NCBI GenBank assembly: GCA_030038475.1
Contig: JASHOU010000109.1
Location: 1-50,820 of the forward strand
DNA from: Terriglobales bacterium
GTDB lineage: Bacteria; Acidobacteriota; Terriglobia; Terriglobales; Acidobacteriaceae
Reading direction: 5' to 3'
Length of the DNA stretch: 50,820 nucleotides
Under the pieces are notes generated by a model, which saw only the letters and a list, made by a program, of their open reading frames with translations, searched no databases and was not told where the DNA came from. The position numbers and the translations under genes were made by a program. This document shows, one piece after another, positions 17,202-26,151 of the stretch; within the stretch, counting starts at the first letter, position 1, and each line of letters begins with the position of its first letter.

Positions 17202-18289
17202 CGGGAACTCCCCGCCGAAGGCTGGGAGACAGCCGTTCTTACTTCCGGAGCGTGATCTTCAGCCTGCGTGCCCCAATCCAGACGCGCCGCCGTCAGCGGA
17301 CGAAGTCTGGTTACCAGCGGGTGGTTCTTCACCCGTAGTTTGCTCTCAAACAAAGCGCGGTAGAACTTGCGAGTGATTTTCGTTTGCAGATTCATCGTTG
17401 GCGGCCTTCCCTCGCCTGTTCCGCCGCTCGTAAGTGAATAACCATGCTTCAGCATCGTGCCGCCGATCATGCTCTCAAAGCGGTGCAACTCGCCGTCGGA
17501 AAACTTCTTTTTCCAGCGTCCAACCGGGCTGAATTTTTCCCGTGGATCGGCGCGGAACAAAGTGTTTGGCCGGCTCACCGAGCCGTAGCCCGCGTGCATA
17601 ATGCGAGAGTAATCGAGCTCGTGATCCAAGAACTTGCCGACTCGATCCAGCGTCTGCTGGGGCGATTCGATCAGATCCTCGAAATGGACTTCCAGGTAAT
17701 CGCTGCCCAGTTGGCGTCCGTAACGGTAACCCTGCTCCACCACCCACTCCCAATAAACGCCGGCTCCCATCAGGCTGATGCCGCGCCGCCACGGCAATGT
17801 GCCGACAAATCGCGTGTTGTGAAGCGACGTCGCCACATCGCGTCCGTCGCGGATCATGTGGATGATCAGCGCCTCGGGAACGAGACGCTTAATGGTTGGC
17901 AGGTGCATGTTGCCTTCGACACTGTTCTCCGCCCAGCGCTGCATACCTTGTCGGCGGCACATGGCGTCCATCACAATGCGGAGAAAATCTCCCGCATTGT
18001 GGCAGTTTTCCAGAATGTCATTTTCGATTTCGCTCGCTTCGAGCCCGGTTGCCCGAAACAACTTGCTGCCAAGCCAAACGCGCAGCAGTTTTTCGCGGTC
18101 GGAGCGCCGGCGCAGATTGCCGTAATGCGGCGCCAGCAGATTAAATACGTTCGATTCCGCCAGGTAAACGGCAAATCCGCCGGCGGAGAGCAGCATGTCA
18201 TAGAACAAGGTTGTGCCCGAACGAGCGCTGCCTATCACAAACACAGGCGCAGTGCTTCGGCTTGTTCTGGCCGCCACGAACTCCTCCAC
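17198..18289 (-). CDS. Sulfotransferase (Sulfotransfer_3-like)
   Basis: 363 residues. PAPS 5'-phosphosulfate loop FVIGSARSGTTLFYDMLLS at 17-35 and 3'-phosphate site IHMIRDGRDVATSL near 143-156; GRWKKKFSDGE follows in the C-terminal part. It shares the LLSAGGFAVYLAESNVFN segment with the proteins at 2747 and 3847, so the three are paralogues. The start is GTG 18289, or possibly GTG 18277, which lies just after a GGAGGAG. It lies 33 bases downstream of the CysQ-like gene and overlaps the next glycosyltransferase, placing it inside the PAPS-synthesis run. It uses PAPS and releases PAP, which the upstream phosphatase would hydrolyse. Confidence 0.88.
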   Translation of the reverse strand: MEEFVAARTSRSTAPVFVIGSARSGTTLFYDMLLSAGGFAVYLAESNVFNLLAPHYGNLRRRSDREKLLRVWLGSKLFRATGLEASEIENDILENCHNAGDFLRIVMDAMCRRQGMQRWAENSVEGNMHLPTIKRLVPEALIIHMIRDGRDVATSLHNTRFVGTLPWRRGISLMGAGVYWEWVVEQGYRYGRQLGSDYLEVHFEDLIESPQQTLDRVGKFLDHELDYSRIMHAGYGSVSRPNTLFRADPREKFSPVGRWKKKFSDGELHRFESMIGGTMLKHGYSLTSGGTGEGRPPTMNLQTKITRKFYRALFESKLRVKNHPLVTRLRPLTAARLDWGTQAEDHAPEVRTAVSQPSAGSSR

Positions 18290-18322
18290 TGCGATTTTAA
18301 ATCAGCTTTGCTGCCCACGGTT

Positions 18323-19126
18323 CTAACGTTCTACGGTATTAAGGTAACCGCTTAATCGCGACATCAGTTCCGTCCCGAGGTATGGGCCACAGGCGATCAA
18401 TCCGGTAATCAACGGATTCTTTTGATTGCACTTCAAATCGGTCTGCTCCAGCGTCTGCACAAAACCACCTGCAGCGAGCACCAGTGCGGTGCCGCCCGCG
18501 ACATCCCATTCATGCTTGGGAACGAGCGTGAAAGTAACGTCGGCGCGTCCAGCCGCAACCAAGCCGAGTTTATATGCGACTGAGCCCATGGGGCGCGTAG
18601 CGAAGTCGGAGGATTCGAACTGCTTCCACTCGCCGCGCTTGACCTCGCTGCGGCTGGCAAGCACGAGCGCGCCCTGCAGATGTTTGCGCTGGCTTGGAAC
18701 GGCAGCCGCTCCGTTATAGGTCACACCGGTGTCACGTGAGCCGAGGATTAGCTCATCCGTTGCCGGATTGCAGATTCCGCCCGCGATGGGAATGCCATGC
18801 TCAACCATGCCGATAGAAACGCAGAATTCAGGAATACCCTGCACGAACTCGCGCGTGCCATCGAGAGGATCGACCACCCACACGCGCTCTTTATCGAGGC
18901 GAGTGAAATCATCGACGGTTTCCTCCGACAGCCAGCCCTCACCCGGACGAAGGAGGTGCTCTTTGAGCACGGCATCGACGGCACGGTCGGCCTCGGTGAC
19001 TGGATCGTGTCCAGCTTTGTATTCGGTGGCAATGGCTCCGGGGGTGAAGCGCTTAAGAACCGCCCGCGCCGCTTCCAGCGCGGCATGAATGCGTTCGAGA
19101 GTTTCGTCCGATGAATTTGAAGTCAA
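18323..19126 (-). CDS. cysQ: 3'(2'),5'-bisphosphate nucleotidase, CysQ-like
   Basis: 267 residues from TTG 19126, preferred because GGAG lies 6 bases upstream; the frame stays open to a GTG at 19165. It is a member of the inositol monophosphatase fold: WLSEETVDD (metal Glu), WVVDPLDGTREFV (the DPxDGT metal motif) and the C-terminal EWDVAGGTALV. This combination, rather than the SuhB variant, matches PAP phosphatases. It converts PAP, the by-product and inhibitor of sulfotransferases, to AMP and phosphate. Its place between the PAPS-making and PAPS-using genes supports this. A role on inositol or fructose bisphosphates cannot be excluded. Confidence 0.85.
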   Translation of the reverse strand: MTSNSSDETLERIHAALEAARAVLKRFTPGAIATEYKAGHDPVTEADRAVDAVLKEHLLRPGEGWLSEETVDDFTRLDKERVWVVDPLDGTREFVQGIPEFCVSIGMVEHGIPIAGGICNPATDELILGSRDTGVTYNGAAAVPSQRKHLQGALVLASRSEVKRGEWKQFESSDFATRPMGSVAYKLGLVAAGRADVTFTLVPKHEWDVAGGTALVLAAGGFVQTLEQTDLKCNQKNPLITGLIACGPYLGTELMSRLSGYLNTVER

Positions 19127-19197
19127 TGTGTACTCCGATAGAAGGTCTTGGTTGTCAAGTCTCACGGTCTAGCAACTCGGCTCAAGATTAACGGTTT

Positions 19198-19231
19198 TCC
19201 TAAGACCTGACACCTAACACCTGAGACCTGC
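19198..19231. repeat. AGGTCTCAG-family short repeat
   Basis: Tandem degenerate copies of the word ACCTGA(G/C)ACCT fill the 70-base gap between the permease and CysQ-like genes. The same word family builds the large hairpin at 43610-43723, so it appears to be a dispersed element. Confidence 0.5.
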
Positions 19232-19236
19232 TTCTT

Positions 19237-20007
19237 TCACGCCCACAGCATTCTCGCTCCAGTCATCAGCAGGACAGCGCAGAGGATTCGACGGAGCCAG
19301 AGGACCGGAACGCGCGTGCTCAGATACGAGCCGAGAATGCCGCCGGGGATCGAGCCAATGAGTATGGCTCCGACCAGATGACCGTCGACATTGCCCGCGC
19401 GGAAGTGCAGCAAGCCGGTGACGCCAGTGAGAATCACGGCATGGGCGATGTCGGTTCCGACCATGATTTTTGGGGGGAAAGAATAGAACAATAGCAGCAG
19501 CATCATAATGATGCTGCCCGAGCCGACAGAAGTGATGCCGACGAGAAATCCGCCGACTAATCCGATGGCACTCATACCCACGAAAGACTTCAAAGTGGGT
19601 TCGCGTCCGATGAGATGGTCTTCGATCCGCCGCTGGAAAAGAAGCAACGCGGGGACGATGACCAGCAACAGACCCACGGCGGACTTGATGAAATCGTTGA
19701 CGCCGGCGCCATGGACTTGGCGCAAGTGCACTAGAAGAGCCACCCCGAGGTACGAGCCTGGGACGCTGCCCACCGCCAACCCCAGCACGACCCTCATGCG
19801 CACCGTACCCTTGCTGAAATGGAGGATGCTGGCGGGAATCTTGGTGAAGAAGTTGCAAAGCGCATCGCTGCCGACCGCCATAATAGCGGGGACGTGCAGT
19901 CCGAAGATTAGTATCGGCAGCAGCAATACTCCGCCGCCCACTCCGGTCAGGCCGATCAGCGTTCCGACGACGAAGCCGGTCAGCACTTTTAGCAGCAAGA
20001 ATTCCAT
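19237..20007 (-). CDS. TauE/SafE (TSUP) family permease
   Basis: 256 residues, eight predicted membrane segments in two homologous halves. The N-terminal repeat has VVGTLIGLTGVGGGVLLLPIL and the second half GGFLVGITSVGSGSIIMM; these Gly-rich helices are the hallmark of TSUP proteins. Family members move sulfite, sulfonates or sulfate, and some carry other small anions. Lying between ATP sulfurylase/APS kinase and PAP phosphatase, it is the likely sulfate (or sulfite) transporter of the sulfation pathway; direction of transport is not readable. About 255 bases separate it from the upstream gene, so it could have its own promoter. Confidence 0.82.
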   Translation of the reverse strand: MEFLLLKVLTGFVVGTLIGLTGVGGGVLLLPILIFGLHVPAIMAVGSDALCNFFTKIPASILHFSKGTVRMRVVLGLAVGSVPGSYLGVALLVHLRQVHGAGVNDFIKSAVGLLLVIVPALLLFQRRIEDHLIGREPTLKSFVGMSAIGLVGGFLVGITSVGSGSIIMMLLLLFYSFPPKIMVGTDIAHAVILTGVTGLLHFRAGNVDGHLVGAILIGSIPGGILGSYLSTRVPVLWLRRILCAVLLMTGARMLWA

Positions 20008-20190
20008 GCGGTCTTTCGGTTGGAGGACTTCCCCGTTCTCAGTTCCCGGTTCTCAGTTGCTTAGTAAAGCAAAACCAGGTTAAAGAACGGAGAATATTGA
20101 AAACCGGCGCTGAGAGCCGCTTTCAGTGGATATTATTACATAAAGTCCATTGTAGTAATCGACTTTATTGACATCGTAAAACAATACTCA

Positions 20191-20250
20191 GTTTCCGGTT
20201 CTCAGCAAGACAGAGCCGATTCAACGCACTGAGAACTGAGAACCGGAAAC
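20191..20250. repeat. Perfect 15-bp inverted repeat between permease and sat/cysC genes
   Basis: GTTTCCGGTTCTCAG at 20191-20205 is matched by its exact reverse complement at 20236-20250, with a 30-base spacer. Further GGTTCTCAG words occur at 20034-20057. It could fold in mRNA just after the sulfate adenylyltransferase stop at 20263, but no U tract follows, so it is not a typical terminator. Confidence 0.6.
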
Positions 20251-20262
20251 CCGGAACTGCCT

Positions 20263-22005
20263 CTACCCGTTGCCGTTGGTTCCCACAAAGCCCTCGCGCT
20301 CCAGATGCAGAAGAATCGCCTGAGCCGCTTCTTCGGGGCTCAGCTTCGCGGTATCGATGACCACCTCGGCATCGGCGGGAACCTCGTAGGGATCGGAGAT
20401 GCCGGTGAATTCCTTGACGATGCCGGCCCTCGCCTTGGCATACAAGCCTTTGCGGTCGCGCTGTTCGCACACATCGAGCGATGTGGCCGCGTGCACCAGA
20501 ATAAATCCGCCAAAGGGTTCAACCATCTGCCGCACCGCCTTGCGCGTCGCATCGTAAGGAGCGATGGGAGCGCAGATCGCGATGCCGCCGTTTTTGGTGA
20601 TTTCCGAGGCGACATAGCCGATGCGGCGGATGTTGATGTCGCGGTGCTCTTTGGAAAAACCCAGTTCGCTCGACAGGTGCTTGCGCACCAGGTCGCCATC
20701 GAGCAGCGTGACCGGTCGCCCGCCCATTTCCAGGAACTTCGTGATCAGCGCGTTCGCGATGGTCGATTTGCCCGAGCCGGAAAGTCCGGTGAAGAAAATA
20801 GTAACGCCTTGCTTATGGCGCGGCGGGTAGCTGCGGCGCAGTTCCTGCACCACCTCGGGATAGGTGAACCACGCCGGAATATCGCGGCCCTCGTTCAGTC
20901 GCCGGCGCAGTTCCGTACCCGAAATGTCGAGCACTTTGGCGCCCTGCGGCACTTCATCGGCAGGAACGTAGCGGTCTTCGTTTTCGAGATACACCATCAT
21001 CTGGAAGGGAACCATGGTGACGCCCATTTCCTGCTCGTGCTTCTTGAACAATTGTTGGGCGTCATACGGGCCGTAAAAGGGCTTGCCGTCGGTATCCTTT
21101 CCCGGGCCGGCGTGGTCGCGGCCGACGATGAAGTGGGTGCAGCCGTGGTTCTTGCGGATCAGTCCGTGCCAGATCGCTTCGCGCGGTCCGCCAAGGCGCA
21201 TAGCCAACGGCAGCATCGACAGCTTGACAGTGCCATGCGGATACTTCGCAAGCAGCAACTGATAGCAGCGCGTGCGGACGAAATAATCCACATCGCCCGG
21301 TTTGGTCATGCCGACAGAAGGATGAATCAGCAGGTTGGCCTCGACTCGCTTGGCGGCGCGCATGGTGAGCTCGACGTGGGCGCGATGCATGGGATTCCGC
21401 GTCTGAAAGGCCACTACCTTAGTCCACCCGAGACGGGTGAATTCGGCGCGCACTTCAGCCGGAGTTAGGCGCAACTCGCGGAAATCGTAGTGCGACGGGG
21501 GTTGGAAGCCTTCGATTTTTCCGCCCACATACCACGGGTGCGATTTGTTGATGGCATAGTCGGCGCCCGGGTGCGCGGCGCTGGTGGAATTGAAAACGGC
21601 CTCGGCCTCGGCTTTGCGGTCGGGCTGCCAGACATCTTTTACGTGGAGCACGGCGAGCATCACGCCTTCCGGGTCGCGCAACGCGATCTTGCTGCTGCCA
21701 GGTGTTAATTTTTTGGCGAAATCTTCGGAGACGTCGAGCGTGATCGGCATCGGCCAAAGCGTGCCATCGGCCAGCCGCATTTTGTGGCATACGCTTTCAT
21801 AATCGTTGCGGTTCATAAAGCCGCGCAGCGGCGAGAATCCTCCGCTCATCAGCAGCTCCAGATCGCACAACTGGCGCGCGGTCAGATCCCATGAGGGCCA
21901 ATCCTTGGAATGCGCCTTCAGCTCCGCGGCACGCTGGTCAGACACTTGCAGTTCGACAAGTTCGCCCCCATGCGGGGCAATAAGATGGCTTGTGGCAGTG
22001 GTCAA
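20263..22005 (-). CDS. Bifunctional sulfate adenylyltransferase / APS kinase
   Basis: 580 residues from TTG 22005, chosen because GGAGG lies 6 bases upstream; the frame runs on to a GTG at 22128. Residues ~1-390 are an ATP sulfurylase of the single-chain (Sat) type, with VVAFQTRNPMHRAHVEL (QxRNPxHxxH), FIVGRDHAGPGKD and DISGTELRRRL. The last ~190 residues are APS kinase with P-loop TGLSGSGKST, LDGDLVRKHLSSELGFS and a Phe-Ile-x-Val core. The fusion makes PAPS directly from sulfate and 2 ATP. No PAPS reductase is in view, so PAPS here is probably a donor for the six sulfotransferases rather than for cysteine synthesis. It is the first gene of the minus-strand run. Confidence 0.92.
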   Translation of the reverse strand: MTTATSHLIAPHGGELVELQVSDQRAAELKAHSKDWPSWDLTARQLCDLELLMSGGFSPLRGFMNRNDYESVCHKMRLADGTLWPMPITLDVSEDFAKKLTPGSSKIALRDPEGVMLAVLHVKDVWQPDRKAEAEAVFNSTSAAHPGADYAINKSHPWYVGGKIEGFQPPSHYDFRELRLTPAEVRAEFTRLGWTKVVAFQTRNPMHRAHVELTMRAAKRVEANLLIHPSVGMTKPGDVDYFVRTRCYQLLLAKYPHGTVKLSMLPLAMRLGGPREAIWHGLIRKNHGCTHFIVGRDHAGPGKDTDGKPFYGPYDAQQLFKKHEQEMGVTMVPFQMMVYLENEDRYVPADEVPQGAKVLDISGTELRRRLNEGRDIPAWFTYPEVVQELRRSYPPRHKQGVTIFFTGLSGSGKSTIANALITKFLEMGGRPVTLLDGDLVRKHLSSELGFSKEHRDINIRRIGYVASEITKNGGIAICAPIAPYDATRKAVRQMVEPFGGFILVHAATSLDVCEQRDRKGLYAKARAGIVKEFTGISDPYEVPADAEVVIDTAKLSPEEAAQAILLHLEREGFVGTNGNG

Positions 22006-22576
22006 GTCTATCCTCCGGATCTTCACTTCAGATTTCTGTTTGATTTCAAAATCGCTGAGGCTCACCCCAACTTCCCTTCTGCGCCTGGAACCCGCTGGGG
22101 CTGCGAGGGGATGGTCCGACAGAGGCACTCACTTAAGTTGTACAACACGTTCCGCGAAATCGGCGGGTCGCATTGTGAATCAGCAATTCCGCTACCTATA
22201 GAACTCCCCAATTCCGATTGTAAGCCATCGAAAACAGTATGTGATCCGGCAATATCGCGGTGGCCGGGAATTTCAGCCCGGTCGAGATGAAAAAAGTTGC
22301 AATATTCGACCCTACCGAGGGAAGAGAATTTGCAATCTGCGCCTCAAACAACTCTCCGCCATACCCACGAAAAATGCGGAGCCCCAATCCTAACCCACTT
22401 AATTTTAGCCCTATGGCCTTGCCCCGCACTCTCGGTGCGAACTAGGAGTCAATCGTCGGTAACGTGGGGATTGCGTTTCTCCATTGGCGATGGCGCTATT
22501 GCGGGAGAATAAACTAAGAAGTGATTTTGGCGCCTTCACGGTTACCTTCGGGGCATTCAAATCGGCAAAAACCGTA

Positions 22577-22585
22577 TGGTAGAAT
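22577..22585 (+). promoter_or_regulatory. Extended -10 promoter for the FAD oxidoreductase gene
   Basis: TGGTAGAAT fits TGn plus a TATAAT-like box, with no clear -35. Transcription would begin near 22592, giving a leader of about 175 bases that includes the 12-bp tandem repeat. Confidence 0.4.
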
Positions 22586-22628
22586 TCAGTCACTCCTCCA
22601 GCAATCAAGTCTCGCAGGCTGGTGTGCC

Positions 22629-22664
22629 GATGGTCGATTCGATGGTCGATTCGATGACCGATTC
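22629..22664 (+). repeat. 12-bp tandem repeat, three copies
   Basis: GATGGTCGATTC is repeated twice exactly and once with two changes. Read from ATG 22630 it opens a 27-codon frame beginning MVDSMVDSMTDS. No clear ribosome site precedes it, so translation is doubtful. Confidence 0.6.
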
Positions 22665-22766
22665 GGAGATGCGAGTCCCAATGGAGTCAAAGCTATCTAT
22701 TTCAATCGGATAAATCCTGCCGTCTCGCCAATTCGGACGATTATCCAATCCCACGATTAAAGATTT

Positions 22767-24134
22767 ATGGCCAGCAAGAAAGTTGTCATTATCGGAGCGG
22801 GACCGACTGGACTGGGTGCGGCCTATCGACTCCACGAATTGGGCTATGCGAACTGGGTGCTTTACGAGAAATCGGGCGGCGTCGGCGGCCATGCCACTTC
22901 CCATGTCGATCGGCAAGGATTTGTTTGGGATGAGGGCGGCCACGTCATCTTTTCGCACTATAAATACTTCGATAATCTGATCGACAAAGTTCTGGGCAAA
23001 GAAGTTCACGAGCGCATTCGCGAAAGCTGGATTGTGCAGGGCGACGATTCCTGGGTGCCTTATCCGTTTCAGAGCAATCTGCGTTACCTGCCGAAAGAAA
23101 TTCAGGTGAAATGCCTGCTGGGCGCAGCCAAAGCGGCCGCCAATGGAGGCGGTCGCGAAGCGGCGAATTTTCGGGACTGGATTCTTGCCACCTTCGGCGA
23201 GGGCATCGCCGAAGCTTTCATGTTCCCTTACAACTCCAAGGTCTGGACGACTCCGCTCGAACAGATGTCCAAACACTGGATTGCGGATCGAGTCGCGGTC
23301 GTCGATTTCAAGCGGCTGCTCGAAAACGTTCTTTACGAGCGCGACGACGTGGGTTGGGGACCGAACAGCAAATTCAAATTCCCCTTGCACGGTGGCACGG
23401 GCGAAATCTACCGGCGCATGGCTGCGCATTTCCCGGAGAAAATCAAGACCGAAAAAAAGCTTGCGGAAATCGACCTTGAGCGCCGGCGAGTTTCCTTTGC
23501 CGACGGCACGGGCGACACCTACGATGTGCTGATTTCGACCGCGCCCCTCGATCTGCTGGCGCACATGATCACGCCCGTGAATAACCGGCTCAAAGACGCC
23601 GCGCAAGGCCTGGAGCACAACAATCTGCTGGTCGTCGGGCTCGGTTTGAAAAAGAAGATCGAAACCGGGCGCTGCTGGATCTACTTCACCGATGCGCAGA
23701 TGCCCTGCTACCGCGCCACCTATTTTTCGCACTATTCGCCGTTCAACGTTCCGAACGGCGATACCGAGCAGTACAGTTCGCTGATGTGTGAAATGTCATT
23801 CCGCGTAGGCGAATCGCCCGATCCTGAAAGAGTGCTGGATCAACTGATAGCCGGGCTGATTCGGGCGAAGATTCTCGAAGAGTCGGACCGGGCCAAGGTT
23901 GTCTCGCGCTATCAGCGCGTGGTGGGATACTCGTATCCGATTCCGACTCTCGGCCGCGACCGGGCACTCGAGGTTCTGCAACCGGCCTTATTGGAAAAGG
24001 GAGTTTATTCTCGCGGGCGCTTTGGCGCCTGGAGATATGAAATCGGGAATATGGACCACTCGGTGATGATGGGTGTCGAAGCCGTTAACAATATCGTTGC
24101 GGGGGAAAAGGAACAGGTTTTTCATAGTTCGTAA
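22767..24134 (+). CDS. FAD-dependent oxidoreductase / UDP-galactopyranose mutase-like
   Basis: 455 residues. The N-terminal dinucleotide fold is clear (VVIIGAGPTGLGAAYRLHE, then an acidic residue ending strand 2 and GGVGGHATS). Next are the W-DEGGHVIFSHYKYF segment and a C-terminal second FAD-contact region (GAWRYEIGNMDHSVMMG). It belongs to the amine-oxidase/protoporphyrinogen-oxidase-like group often found in LPS and capsule loci; the 'YPFQSNLRYLP' stretch recalls UDP-galactopyranose mutases. A plausible role is isomerisation or oxidation of a nucleotide sugar. It is the first gene of a rightward run that continues with a GT2 and three sulfotransferases. Confidence 0.75.
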   Translation: MASKKVVIIGAGPTGLGAAYRLHELGYANWVLYEKSGGVGGHATSHVDRQGFVWDEGGHVIFSHYKYFDNLIDKVLGKEVHERIRESWIVQGDDSWVPYPFQSNLRYLPKEIQVKCLLGAAKAAANGGGREAANFRDWILATFGEGIAEAFMFPYNSKVWTTPLEQMSKHWIADRVAVVDFKRLLENVLYERDDVGWGPNSKFKFPLHGGTGEIYRRMAAHFPEKIKTEKKLAEIDLERRRVSFADGTGDTYDVLISTAPLDLLAHMITPVNNRLKDAAQGLEHNNLLVVGLGLKKKIETGRCWIYFTDAQMPCYRATYFSHYSPFNVPNGDTEQYSSLMCEMSFRVGESPDPERVLDQLIAGLIRAKILEESDRAKVVSRYQRVVGYSYPIPTLGRDRALEVLQPALLEKGVYSRGRFGAWRYEIGNMDHSVMMGVEAVNNIVAGEKEQVFHSS

Positions 24135-24231
24135 ACATGGCTCGGGTAGCATGTTTCGCGAGCATGATTCGCGCAGCATGACTCCCTAAACGTATTTTTC
24201 TTAATAGGGTTCTTAAGCGTTCAGGACGATT

Positions 24232-25218
24232 TTGCCAGCAGCCCAGACCAATCCGCCGCCTACAGTCAGCGTCATCATTCCGAGCTACAAGACCGCCGAT
24301 CTGATTGCCGCGTGTCTCGATTCTGTCTTTGCGCAAACCTATACGGATTTCGAAGCGATCGTCGTGAACGACGGCTCGCCAGACACGCCCGCACTGGAAA
24401 AAGTGCTCGCGCCTTACTTGAGCCGGATCGTTTACATCAAGCAGGAGAACAAGCGCGCCGCCGGCGCTCGCAATAACGCCATCCGGCAGGCGCGTGGTGA
24501 GTTCGTTGCCTTCCTCGACAGTGACGACACCTGGTTGCCGAATCATCTCGCTGCGCAGATGCAAATGTTTGCCGACGACCCTTCGCTCGATTTCGTTTAT
24601 GCGAACGCCCTGCTGGTTGGCGATCCCGGCCACGAGCGGCCGTTCATGCAGAAGTGCCCGTCGAACGGGAACCCTAGCTTCGATGCTCTGATTGTCGAGC
24701 GCTGCCACATTCCAATTTCGACCGTGGTGGCGCGCAAGCGAGCGCTGGTGGATGTGGGATTGTTCGACGAGAAACTTCCGCGCTGCGACGATTACGATCT
24801 CTGGGTGCGGACCGCCTTCAGCGGCGCCAAATTCCGCTACAGCCGGGTGGTGCAGGCGCGGCTGCTAGTCGGCCGGCCCGGTTCCTTGGGCCAATCCAGA
24901 GCCAAAATGGCGGAGGCTTACTGGAGTATTCTGGAGAAGTTCAAGCGCACCCTGCCGATGAACGACGCGGATCGCGCAGTGGTGGAAAAGCGCGCCGCCG
25001 AGATTCGAGCCAAATATTTACTGGAAGAAGGCAAGTGCAAGCTGGCCGAACGCCAGTTTGACGGAGCGCGAAAGTTGATTGCCGAAGCAAACGGCTATTT
25101 GCATCGTTCCAGTTTGAGTCTGGCAGTGTTCGGTTTGAGTATTGCCCCCGGCGCGACCAGCAAACTCATGTTCTTCTGGAACCGGATTCGCAACGGCGCG
25201 TCGGGCTTGAGGGCTTAG
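24232..25218 (+). CDS. Glycosyltransferase family 2
   Basis: 328 residues. The GT-A domain starts at TVSVIIPSYKTADLIAACLDSVFAQ, followed by AIVVNDGSPD (first Asp pair), ARNNAIRQARGEFVAFLDSDDTW (the DxD motif) and LPRCDDYDLWVRTAF (ED-type base region). There are no membrane segments, so it is a cytoplasmic enzyme that extends a lipid-linked oligosaccharide. The TTG start is supported by AGGA 5 bases upstream. The C-terminal ~70 residues are helical (KRAAEIRAKYLLEEGKCKLAE). It is probably transcribed with the upstream oxidoreductase, 97 bases away. Confidence 0.85.
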   Translation: MPAAQTNPPPTVSVIIPSYKTADLIAACLDSVFAQTYTDFEAIVVNDGSPDTPALEKVLAPYLSRIVYIKQENKRAAGARNNAIRQARGEFVAFLDSDDTWLPNHLAAQMQMFADDPSLDFVYANALLVGDPGHERPFMQKCPSNGNPSFDALIVERCHIPISTVVARKRALVDVGLFDEKLPRCDDYDLWVRTAFSGAKFRYSRVVQARLLVGRPGSLGQSRAKMAEAYWSILEKFKRTLPMNDADRAVVEKRAAEIRAKYLLEEGKCKLAERQFDGARKLIAEANGYLHRSSLSLAVFGLSIAPGATSKLMFFWNRIRNGASGLRA

Positions 25219-25293
25219 TAGCAGGGCTTAGTAACGAAGAACGACAGCGCGGAACGATCGCGCACACGGTGTGGGACCAATAGTGTGGGAACA

Positions 25294-26151
25294 ATGATGA
25301 AGCGTCTGATTGCGGGAGGAAAACATGTGCTCGGTTTGCATAGGCCGGGCCGCAATCTGCGCGTCTTCCCAGATGACATTTTTCTTGTCTCCTATCCCAA
25401 GTCGGGTAACACCTGGACTCGCTTTCTGATTGCCAACCTTGTCTACCCCGAAAAGAATCCCGATTTTTCCAATATCAACGACCTGGTGCCCGATCCCGAG
25501 GCAATGTCGAAGCGCGATCTCGACCGCGCCGCGCGCCCGCGGCTGCTCAAGAGCCATCAGTACTTCGATCCGCGCTATCCCAAGGTGATCTACATCGTGC
25601 GCGATCCGCGCGACGTGGTGCTCTCGGAATATTATTTCGATATCAAACGCCGGGCGATCGTTGACGATTACCCTCTGGAGCAGTTTGTGTCGTGCTTTGT
25701 CCGCGGCGAACTGAACCACCCTTATGGAACCTGGGGCGAACACGCAGCCAGCTGGTTTTACACTCGGCGCAACGACAACCGGTTTCTGCTGGTGAAATAC
25801 GAAGCGCTGCAATCGCAGGCGATCGAGGAGATGGTGAGAATTGCAGGTTTTTTGGGGATTTCGGCCGAGCCGGATCGTTTGGCTTTTGCCATTGAACAGA
25901 GTTCGGCCGATCGCATGAGGGCGCTCGAAAAGCAGCAGGGGCATTTATGGTCATCGACACGCGAGACTCGGCAAGACAAGCCCTTCATCCGTTCGGCCAA
26001 GGCGGGCGGCTGGAAAGCGGAATTGTCCGAGGCGAGCGTGGCGGAGATTGAATCGGCGTGGGGCGCTCTGATGCGCGAGATTGGCTATGAATTGGCCGAC
26101 GCAAACCTGGCTCACGCTGGGATGTCTCATGCCGGCATAGAAAATTTGTAA
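25294..26151 (+). CDS. Sulfotransferase (Sulfotransfer_1-like), tandem copy 1
   Basis: 285 residues starting MMKRLIAGGKHVLGLHRPGR, aligned with the start of copy 2. PAPS loop FLVSYPKSGNTWTRFLIAN at 30-48; RLLKSHQYFDPRYP carries the likely catalytic His (88); 3'-phosphate site YIVRDPRDVVLSEYY at 100-114. These are canonical features of cytosolic-type sulfotransferases and differ from the RSGT/RDGRD group elsewhere in the window. The last codons (ENL-stop) lie inside the palindromic spacer that follows. GTG at 25285 is a less likely start. It transfers sulfate from PAPS to a hydroxyl, presumably on the growing glycan. Confidence 0.88.
   Translation: MMKRLIAGGKHVLGLHRPGRNLRVFPDDIFLVSYPKSGNTWTRFLIANLVYPEKNPDFSNINDLVPDPEAMSKRDLDRAARPRLLKSHQYFDPRYPKVIYIVRDPRDVVLSEYYFDIKRRAIVDDYPLEQFVSCFVRGELNHPYGTWGEHAASWFYTRRNDNRFLLVKYEALQSQAIEEMVRIAGFLGISAEPDRLAFAIEQSSADRMRALEKQQGHLWSSTRETRQDKPFIRSAKAGGWKAELSEASVAEIESAWGALMREIGYELADANLAHAGMSHAGIENL

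Larger units (their letters stand above)
22006..22766. other. Divergent intergenic region
   Basis: 761 bases between the leftward sat/cysC gene and the rightward FAD oxidoreductase gene. It contains a rightward extended -10 at 22577, a three-unit tandem repeat at 22629 and a perfect GTTGTACAAC palindrome at 22137-22146 that could be an operator. No structured RNA was recognised. Several frames of 60-80 codons are open but show no protein-like features. Confidence 0.45.

Noticed and set aside
20305-21468. 387-codon plus-strand frame opposite the ATP sulfurylase/APS kinase gene
   Set aside because: Complement of a strongly conserved enzyme; no family features and no ribosome site.
22605-23732. 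Long minus-strand open frame (375 codons) opposite the FAD oxidoreductase gene
   Set aside because: It is the antisense of a clearly conserved protein and its translation has no recognisable motif; GC-rich codons often leave the opposite strand open.
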